In this document: piece after piece, positions 58,379-64,000 of the stretch | Layout of the letters: the number at the start of each line of letters is the position of its first letter | Numbering within the stretch: the stretch's first letter is position 1 | DNA from: Fusibacter sp. A1 | Lineage (GTDB): Bacteria; Bacillota; Clostridia; Peptostreptococcales; Acidaminobacteraceae | NCBI RefSeq assembly: GCF_004125825.1 | Contig: NZ_QQWI01000007.1 | Coordinates: 124,001-188,000 of the forward strand | DNA length: 64,000 nucleotides | Direction: 5' to 3' | Notes under the pieces: generated by a model | The model's input: the letters and a program-made list of their open reading frames with translations, nothing else | What the model was told of the DNA's origin: nothing | The model's database searches: none | Position numbers and translations under genes: made by a program

Positions 58379-60121
58379 CTATACCTCCTTTGTGCTATGT
58401 GCGGCAATTGTCGAGTTTTTTCCTTTTTTAGTAATCTGATTCAAAGGAATTCCTTTTTCGCTCTGGATGATTTCCATCACCAGCGGTAGGCAAAATCCTC
58501 CTTGACATCTTCCCATTCCGGCTCTAACACGTCTTTTAACCGCATCCACGCTATCGATCTCAATCGGACCACTTAGCGCGTCGATTATTTCGCCCCTGCT
58601 GATTTCCTCACATCTGCATACAATTTCACCGTAATCGGGATTTGATCGTATCAGAGCAGTTCTCTCTTCGTATGGCATGCTGCAAACTTCGGGTATCGCC
58701 TGCCTGATTGGATTCCAAATCTCCTTTTTCCTAAAGTTGGCGTTCGCATCCGCTTGCTTGCTAAAGTAGTCACCGACAAGCATTTCGACGCGTTCAGCGA
58801 TCGCAGGTGCCGAGGCGAATCCCGGCGATTGTATTCCTGCGACATGTATCAGATTGCCTACTTTATTTGACGCTTCAATGATAAAGTCCTCTTTATAGGT
58901 AGCTGCTCTAATTCCGCTAAAGTAAGTGATTACATCTTCTTTTACAAGCCCTGTGACTTGAGGAATCTTTGTAGCCAGCATCCTCCCTATCGTATCGCTA
59001 TCGGTACTGTAATCTTCTCGCGAGGACACTTCAAAGGCATTGGGACCAATCAAAATATTGTTCTCATAAGTCTTGACCAGGCCACCTCCTTTTGTATTCT
59101 TATCACTCCGATCGCCTACAAAACCCAAGATACCCGTCAACCGATCCGCCTTTTTCTTATCAAGCAAAACAATTTCGCCTTTTCTCGGATGAATGGAGTA
59201 ATATCTGTCATCTGCCATTTCCGCAATGATATCAGCATAGGCTCCGGCAGCATTGACCGTCAGCATAGGCCTTATGACTCCGTTTTCAGTCTTCACTTCT
59301 AGTATCTTTCCTGTATCAGTCTCTACAGACATCGCTTTCACTTCTGTATTCAGTCGAAGCTCGACACCGTTGATCACCGCATTTTCAGCATAAGCCACCG
59401 TCATCTTGTAGGGTGATGTCACACCCGCACTGGCGCAGAAGACTCCCCAAGATATACCTGGTGCCAGATGGGGTTCCTTTTCATAGACCTTCCTCTTACT
59501 CATGATCGAAAGACCCGGCATTTTTATTATTTTTGCTTTTAAGACAAAGTACGGAATAAGCAGTTTACTGACCCTAGATCTAAAGAGAATGCTTGAGCCG
59601 CACCTTCTGATAGGAACTCCAAGCTCCTTTGATACCTGTTCATACAAATGGTTGCCCCGCAAGTTCATTTGCAATTTAAGTGTTCCCATGGGCGATGCGA
59701 TTCCAGGATGTATCATTCCGTCGTTTCTAGAGGAAGTATGCACCGCAACGTCATATTCCTTATCCACTAATACAATATCAAGTTCATACTTTGAAAGTTC
59801 TCTTGCAATAGAGGCTCCGATGATACCAGCCCCGATGATAAGCACATCGCATGTACGTGGCTGATTTAACGAAGGTATCACGTCGTCTCCATCGACCGGA
59901 CTCGATGACTGAATTTTCTGTAAATTGAGGTCAAAAAAAGGGGTGACATCATTGACTACTTGTTTGAAAGAAGTCTTTGCGGCGCGATAGCCTATAGCTA
60001 CAACCTCCTCATGGGTCATGACGTTTCCCTCAACCCTTATGGAATCACCAATCCGACTGCATTTGATGCTTTTGTTATATCGCTTTTGCAATTCACGTTC
60101 AAGTCGCTTAATGGAGTTCAT
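58379..60121 (-). CDS. FAD-dependent glycerol-3-phosphate dehydrogenase-like protein (GlpA type)
   Basis: A 580-residue enzyme. Residues about 1-75 form a small BON-like domain (GDSIRVEGNVMTHEEVVAIGYRAA). Then comes a DAO-type FAD domain (DVLIIGAGIIGASIARELSKYELDIVLVDKE) with GTLKLQMNLRGN and SGIRAATYKEDFIIEAS, and a BFD-like [2Fe-2S] tail (VCRCEEISRGEI, RAGMGRCQGGFC). GlpA-like enzymes oxidise G3P to DHAP; the family also has 2-hydroxyglutarate and amino acid oxidases. GAGGTGAT precedes the ATG. First gene of the operon. Confidence 0.88.
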   Translation of the reverse strand: MNSIKRLERELQKRYNKSIKCSRIGDSIRVEGNVMTHEEVVAIGYRAAKTSFKQVVNDVTPFFDLNLQKIQSSSPVDGDDVIPSLNQPRTCDVLIIGAGIIGASIARELSKYELDIVLVDKEYDVAVHTSSRNDGMIHPGIASPMGTLKLQMNLRGNHLYEQVSKELGVPIRRCGSSILFRSRVSKLLIPYFVLKAKIIKMPGLSIMSKRKVYEKEPHLAPGISWGVFCASAGVTSPYKMTVAYAENAVINGVELRLNTEVKAMSVETDTGKILEVKTENGVIRPMLTVNAAGAYADIIAEMADDRYYSIHPRKGEIVLLDKKKADRLTGILGFVGDRSDKNTKGGGLVKTYENNILIGPNAFEVSSREDYSTDSDTIGRMLATKIPQVTGLVKEDVITYFSGIRAATYKEDFIIEASNKVGNLIHVAGIQSPGFASAPAIAERVEMLVGDYFSKQADANANFRKKEIWNPIRQAIPEVCSMPYEERTALIRSNPDYGEIVCRCEEISRGEIIDALSGPIEIDSVDAVKRRVRAGMGRCQGGFCLPLVMEIIQSEKGIPLNQITKKGKNSTIAAHSTKEV

Positions 60122-60141
60122 ACTATATCACCTCGATAACA

Positions 60142-60157
60142 TTCGGTCGTTCGGACG
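60142..60157. promoter_or_regulatory. Tandem 8-bp direct repeat at the polyol operon start
   Basis: TTCGGTCG-TTCGGACG, head to tail with one mismatch, 20-36 bp before the ATG. A weak promoter (TTGATT at 60190-60195 on the minus strand, AT-rich -10 region) lies upstream, so the repeat would sit near the start of transcription: a candidate GntR operator. Confidence 0.45.
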
Positions 60158-60217
60158 AGTTAATATAAATATATCATATCAATAGAGATAATCAATAGGC
60201 TATCCCAATGAAAACAC

Positions 60218-60237
60218 AAAAAAAGCTATCCAGCTTT
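60218..60237 (-). terminator. Terminator of the GntR gene
   Basis: AAAGCT-ATCC-AGCTTT, then a seven-T run on the minus strand, so the regulator and the polyol operon are separate transcripts. Confidence 0.78.
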
Positions 60238-60308
60238 CACCTATACAATACGCGCATGAAACTGATCATCTCGTACAAATGAGCTAAATAGCCAATCTTA
60301 TTCTTTTT

Positions 60309-61031
60309 TTACAAGAACTCAGTCGGAAACGCAGAAACCCCTACAGGAACCTTAAACTCATAATACTGAAAAACACCTTCGTAACCTCTGATATAAAGCC
60401 ATCGCTTCATATACATCAAATCACCACCCGGCGCTAGTTTTAAAAGTGCTGCCTCCCTATCGCTTGCTTTGACGACGATGACTTCTTGCACCATTTTCTC
60501 AACAGGCAGTTTCAATGTTTCCAGTAGCAATTTTCCTATCGATAGATTTAGATCAGCATCTTTTGACAACGCTATGAAAGCTTCATGAAAATAGAATACC
60601 TCAAGGCCGAGTGGATGCGTATCGATAAACCGGTTTCTGTCTAAAATCAATATCTTTGAACTCTCGATCTTCGAGGCTTCCTTTTGATCCTGGTTCATAG
60701 TAACAATTTCTTTACGCAAAACCTCATTGTGGTGATCCCAGCATCTTAAATTCAAAAAATAGGAAAGGCTGATTAAGGGTTCATACCCGATACTGGTGTC
60801 CTTTTTTCTAATAAAAGTCCCCTTACCCTGTTTTTTTTCTAAAAGTCCCTCTTTAACAAGCTCGTTGATCGCTTCACGCACAGTCACTCGTCCAACCTGA
60901 TAGGATTTCATCATTTCCTGTTCACTGGGAATGACATCTCCGATCTCAAACTTTTCTGATTTTATCTCCGCAAGAATCTGGTCCTTAAGTTGTATGTATA
61001 AAGGGACATGCAGTTTTCGATTTAGTTTCAT
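60309..61031 (-). CDS. GntR-family regulator with UTRA domain (HutC type)
   Basis: A 240-residue regulator. The winged helix (KLHVPLYIQLKDQILAEI, then IPSEQEMMKSYQVGRVTVREAINELVKEGLLEKKQGKGTFI) is followed by a UTRA ligand domain (about 85-240). UTRA proteins bind sugar phosphates, organic acids or amino acids. It lies just upstream of the polyol operon, on the same strand, with its own terminator, so it probably governs that operon. GGGG precedes the ATG. Confidence 0.92.
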   Translation of the reverse strand: MKLNRKLHVPLYIQLKDQILAEIKSEKFEIGDVIPSEQEMMKSYQVGRVTVREAINELVKEGLLEKKQGKGTFIRKKDTSIGYEPLISLSYFLNLRCWDHHNEVLRKEIVTMNQDQKEASKIESSKILILDRNRFIDTHPLGLEVFYFHEAFIALSKDADLNLSIGKLLLETLKLPVEKMVQEVIVVKASDREAALLKLAPGGDLMYMKRWLYIRGYEGVFQYYEFKVPVGVSAFPTEFL

Positions 61032-61163
61032 AAATTAACCCCAATAGTCCTGCTTGCATTTTCTAAAAACCGCCTATTTTTCTTCAAGTATATCACTCAG
61101 TATATACAAAGTGTCTGCTCCTTTCAACTTTAAAATCTGATGAATTACTTCTACACCTCTTAA

Positions 61164-61240
61164 ATTGTACCGTTACAATAATAAGAGGGCAAGGCTTTTG
61201 TTACGATGCACTTGAATTTGATACGCCGTAATGTTTTAAT
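61164..61240 (+). promoter_or_regulatory. pdxST control region
   Basis: A dyad ATTGTA-CCGT-TACAAT (61164-61179) precedes a promoter TTGAAT (61212-61217), 17-bp spacer, TTTAAT (61235-61240), which lies 53 bp before pdxS. The rest of the 262-bp gap is AT-rich and shows no gene. No MocR-type PdxR regulator is adjacent. Confidence 0.5.
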
Positions 61241-61293
61241 GTACCTATCGACGGCAATACAATTCAAAACAATGATGAGAATGGGAGAAAACA

Positions 61294-62172
61294 ATGAACT
61301 CACGATATGATCTAAATAAGAACTTGGCTCAAATGCTTAAGGGCGGCGTTATTATGGATGTAACAAATGCAGAAGAGGCAATCATCGCTCAAGAAGCAGG
61401 TGCATGCGCGGTAATGGCTTTGGAACGTGTTCCTGCCGATATCAGAAAAGACGGCGGTGTCGCTCGCGCCTCAGACCCACAAATGATCAAACGCATTCAA
61501 GAAGCGGTTTCCATACCTGTAATGGCCAAAGTAAGAATCGGTCATTTTGTCGAGGCACAAATCCTTGAAGCGATCCAAGTGGATTATATCGACGAGAGTG
61601 AAGTCTTGACGCCTGCGGATCCTACACTGCACATTGACAAAAAAGCATTTAAAGTACCTTTCGTATGCGGAGCTAAAAACCTAGGTGAAGCACTAAGACG
61701 CATCGGTGAAGGTGCTTCCATGATCCGCACAAAAGGCGAGCCTGGTACAGGCGATGTAATCGAAGCGGTAAGACATATGCGCATGATGAACTCAGAAATC
61801 AGAAGAATTCAAGGGCTATCAAAAGAAGAGCTGATGAATGCCGCTAAAGAGCTGCAAGCTCCTATCCACCTTGTTGAATATATCCATGAAAACGGCAAGC
61901 TGCCTGTAGTCAATTTCGCAGCAGGCGGTGTCGCTACACCCGCTGATGCGGCGATGATGATGCAACTGGGTTGCGACGGCGTATTCGTCGGATCAGGAAT
62001 CTTCAAATCAGGAGATCCTAGAAAGCGCGCTGCGGCAATCGTCAAAGCGGTAACTCATTTCAACAATCCTGCGATGGTTGCTGAAGTTTCAGAGAACCTA
62101 GGAGAACCGATGGTCGGTATCAACGTGTACGAAATCAGCAAAGATGAGCGTATGGCGGAAAGAGGCTACTAA
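61294..62172 (+). CDS. pdxS: Pyridoxal 5'-phosphate synthase subunit PdxS
   Basis: A 292-residue lyase making PLP from ribose 5-phosphate, glyceraldehyde 3-phosphate and ammonia. The catalytic residues are Asp22 (VIMDV), Lys78 ([11 protein letters not shown]) and Lys146 ([11 protein letters not shown]). Sequence is strongly conserved along its length. GGGAG precedes the ATG. pdxT starts two bases after its stop. Confidence 0.97.
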   Translation: MNSRYDLNKNLAQMLKGGVIMDVTNAEEAIIAQEAGACAVMALERVPADIRKDGGVARASDPQMIKRIQEAVSIPVMAKVRIGHFVEAQILEAIQVDYIDESEVLTPADPTLHIDKKAFKVPFVCGAKNLGEALRRIGEGASMIRTKGEPGTGDVIEAVRHMRMMNSEIRRIQGLSKEELMNAAKELQAPIHLVEYIHENGKLPVVNFAAGGVATPADAAMMMQLGCDGVFVGSGIFKSGDPRKRAAAIVKAVTHFNNPAMVAEVSENLGEPMVGINVYEISKDERMAERGY

Positions 62173-62173
62173 G

Positions 62174-62743
62174 ATGAAAACCATCGGGGTTTTAGCGCTT
62201 CAAGGTGCTTTTAAAGAACATATCCATCATATTGTTTCGCTTGGTCATAAAGGTATCGAAGTACGTACCGCTGATCAGCTCAATGCTGTGGATGCCCTGA
62301 TTCTTCCCGGCGGTGAAAGTACGGTTATGGGCAAGCTCATCAACGACTTCTCGCTAAAAGAACCGCTCCAATCAAGAATTCACTCAGGCATGCCTGTTTG
62401 GGGGACCTGTGCAGGAATGATCTTGCTGGCTGATACTATCGAAGGAACAGAAGTAAGTCATTTAGGCACCATGGGAATGACCGTGAGACGCAACGCATAC
62501 GGCAGGCAACTAGACAGCTTTATTACAAACGAGCCTATTGCTTCCGTTTCAGACAACCCTGTGCCATTAGTATTCATTAGAGCGCCATTTATCGTCTCCA
62601 CATCAAAAGACGTGGAAACGCTCCACAAAGTGAACGGTGATGTGGTAGCAGCCCGACAAGGCAATATGCTAGCAACCTCCTTTCATCCTGAACTGACTGA
62701 GGATACAAGCTTTTTGCGCTACTTTATCGGTATGATCGACTAA
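62174..62743 (+). CDS. pdxT: Pyridoxal 5'-phosphate synthase glutaminase subunit PdxT
   Basis: A 189-residue glutaminase that supplies ammonia to PdxS. It starts MKTIGVLALQGAFKEH; the nucleophile is Cys79 (PVWGTCAGMILLA), with the His-Glu pair in SFHPELTED. The ATG at 62174, one base after the pdxS stop, follows GAGG. A terminator follows. Confidence 0.96.
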   Translation: MKTIGVLALQGAFKEHIHHIVSLGHKGIEVRTADQLNAVDALILPGGESTVMGKLINDFSLKEPLQSRIHSGMPVWGTCAGMILLADTIEGTEVSHLGTMGMTVRRNAYGRQLDSFITNEPIASVSDNPVPLVFIRAPFIVSTSKDVETLHKVNGDVVAARQGNMLATSFHPELTEDTSFLRYFIGMID

Positions 62744-62760
62744 TACTTCTCAACACTATA

Positions 62761-62809
62761 AATCCCTGATCGCATGTATAGCATCCTATGCTGGCGTTCA
62801 GGGATTTTT
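62761..62809 (+). terminator. pdxST terminator
   Basis: AATCCCTGA and TCAGGGATT outer arms with inner pairing, then TTTTT. Confidence 0.85.
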
Positions 62810-62907
62810 ACATTTTGATTGACCAAGCCTGTGATAAAAGTTGCTTAGAAAACGAAGGTATGTGTGTTAGAATAATGTATATTATTTTAATTCAGAATGG
62901 AGAAGTT

Positions 62908-63861
62908 ATGAAACTTTTTTTAGCACCGATTCAGGGAATGACTATTGCTTTATATAGGAATCTCTATGCCGAATATTTCGGTGGCATCGATACGTATTAT
63001 TCACCCTTTATCGATACAAACAATATGCGAAAGTCGAATTCCTCGCTTTTTAAGGATATCCTCCCGCAAGTCAACACCAAAGGCCTTGATGTCGTTCCTC
63101 AATTGCTTAGCAACAATGCCGATAATTTCAAGTTTTTTGCAAATACGATCTCAGCGATGGGCTACAAGGAAATCAACTGGAATATCGGTTGCCCTTATCC
63201 TATGGTCACAAAAAAGAAAAAGGGTTCAGGTATCTTAGCCCACCCGGATATGATCAGAGAGTTTCTTGATGAAGTATGTAAGGATCTCACCTACGACCTG
63301 ACGGTAAAAATGCGTCTCGGTATGGATGATTTAGAAGAAGGAATCAAAGTGATTGAAGTGCTCAACGACTATCCCTTGTGTGGTGTCATGATTCATGGTA
63401 GAACAGGCAGACAGATGTATACAGGTACTGTGGATCTGGATGCGTTTGAAGTCTTATATAAATCCTGCCAACATGAAATGACCTATAATGGCGACATTTT
63501 CACTGTAGACGACTACAACAAAATCAATAGCAGATTTCCTGACATCGATAATTTCATGCTAGGAAGAGGCGCGCTCATCGATCCCTTCTTAGCTTCAGAC
63601 ATCAAGGGAGGCACTCTCACAACTAGTCAAAAGTTTAGTATCATGAAGGATTTCCATGATGCCGTCTATTCTCATTATAAATCCATAATATCCGGTGACA
63701 AGCATCTATGCGACAGAATGAAGGAATTCTGGATGTACACCTCTGTTCACCTTGATCCAACCGGTAAGTTCTTAAAAAAGATAAAGAAATGCACCACAAT
63801 CCATGCCTATCTCGAAGTAATCAACCAGCTGTTCCATCCATCTAACGGTTGGATGGAATAG
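62908..63861 (+). CDS. tRNA-dihydrouridine synthase family protein
   Basis: A 317-residue FMN enzyme reducing uridines in tRNA. The motif NWNIGCPYPMVTKKKKGSGIL carries the catalytic Cys95; MRLGMDD and the RGALIDP region bind FMN. The start MKLFLAPIQGMT is typical. It lacks a strong link to DusA, B or C, and resembles the short dus-like proteins of Clostridia. The ATG at 62908 follows GGAG; the frame from 62788 starts inside the pdxT terminator. Confidence 0.87.
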   Translation: MKLFLAPIQGMTIALYRNLYAEYFGGIDTYYSPFIDTNNMRKSNSSLFKDILPQVNTKGLDVVPQLLSNNADNFKFFANTISAMGYKEINWNIGCPYPMVTKKKKGSGILAHPDMIREFLDEVCKDLTYDLTVKMRLGMDDLEEGIKVIEVLNDYPLCGVMIHGRTGRQMYTGTVDLDAFEVLYKSCQHEMTYNGDIFTVDDYNKINSRFPDIDNFMLGRGALIDPFLASDIKGGTLTTSQKFSIMKDFHDAVYSHYKSIISGDKHLCDRMKEFWMYTSVHLDPTGKFLKKIKKCTTIHAYLEVINQLFHPSNGWME

Positions 63862-63880
63862 AATCACAAGTAATCTATTG

Positions 63881-63937
63881 TTCAAAACGTGCCAGTCACC
63901 AAATGAAGCGTTCATTCGGTGACTGGCACGTTTTGAA
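63881..63937. repeat. Long inverted repeat after the dus gene
   Basis: Two 27-base arms with one mismatch around a GCG loop, 20 bp after the stop. A modest T tract follows on the plus strand (TTTTC), so it could be a terminator, but the stem is much longer than the others in the window. The last 60 bases of the window show no clear gene. Confidence 0.7.
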
Positions 63938-64000
63938 TTAATTGATATTTTCTTAACATCTTATTCGTTGTATTGCTCCTCCTGCTGTGTTAAACTTTAG

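Noticed and set aside
58375..58407. ATG start at 58407 for the NAD(P)/FAD oxidoreductase
   Set aside because: It lies within the upstream gene and before the ribosome site; the TTG at 58374 fits.
63923..63937. TGGCAC at the window end as a sigma-54 promoter
   Set aside because: No TTGC at the -12 place; part of an inverted repeat.
1..64000. CRISPR arrays, tRNA, rRNA, insertion sequences, phage genes
   Set aside because: No spaced direct repeats, tRNA-like clover folds, rRNA sequence, transposase or integrase motifs were seen on either strand.
63938..64000. Start of a minus-strand gene at the right edge
   Set aside because: An AGGAGG is present, but the frame after the nearest ATG closes after 15 codons within the inverted repeat.

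Overview
The window looks like chromosomal DNA from a low-to-mid G+C Firmicute, most likely an anaerobic member of the Clostridia. The signs are strong AGGAGG-type Shine-Dalgarno sites before nearly every gene, several GTG and TTG starts, Rho-independent terminators, and gene families typical of that class (AGCS symporter, HD-GYP protein, PdxST, DUF1667, FGGY kinase, YesMN-type two-component genes). The genus cannot be fixed from the sequence. No rRNA, tRNA, CRISPR array, transposase or phage gene was seen; the region reads as ordinary chromosome with short operons on both strands.

Layout. 1-3450 (minus): a redox-repair operon ccdA, thioredoxin-like lipid-bilayer-anchored protein, msrAB lipoprotein, then a YesN/YesM-type response regulator and kinase (kinase cut by the window edge). 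3567-7329 (plus): a self-operated TetR regulator, HlyD-type adaptor, ABC ATPase and ABC-2 permease. 7370-10950 (minus): small membrane protein, RecQ, S41 protease-like protein. 11075-12201: two unknown membrane-anchored proteins. 12345-17288 (minus): an amino-acid-sensing kinase, a sigma-54 activator and an AGCS alanine/glycine symporter that has a perfect -24/-12 promoter. 17378-21430: a divergent TruA, GNAT, VanZ-like protein and oligoendopeptidase F. 21559-31916 (minus): gltB, gltD, aconitase, isocitrate dehydrogenase and citrate synthase, that is, the oxidative half of the TCA cycle joined to glutamate synthase, with a 28-bp dyad over the aconitase promoter. 32183-36092: methyltransferase, a small wall-hydrolase cluster with overlapping mini-genes, and an unknown multipass protein.

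36268-39722 holds the most interesting pair: a GPH-type transporter, then a 46-residue secreted peptide gene, divergent from an XRE-HTH regulator whose C-terminal part looks helical and TPR-like. This is the architecture of an RRNPP peptide quorum-sensing system, with a dyad in the 84-bp gap between the two genes. A methyltransferase follows. 39795-48925: Nudix hydrolase; a five-gene operon of secreted protein, ABC ATPase, ABC permease, histidine kinase and OmpR regulator; CxxCxxCC protein; RidA; pentapeptide protein; HD-GYP protein. 49180-53525: a second ABC exporter, an MFS exporter and a DsrE-like protein. 53730-61031 (minus): a GntR/UTRA regulator followed by a five-gene glycerol/polyol operon (GlpA-like dehydrogenase, NAD(P)/FAD oxidoreductase, DUF1667, FGGY kinase, alkyl-DHAP-synthase-like flavoprotein). 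61294-63861 (plus): pdxS, pdxT and a dihydrouridine synthase.

Gene starts were moved from the longest reading frame wherever a Shine-Dalgarno site decided the matter (for example the TTG start at 58374, the GTG start at 21430 and the ATG at 3640). All functions are assigned by reading motifs; no database search was run.
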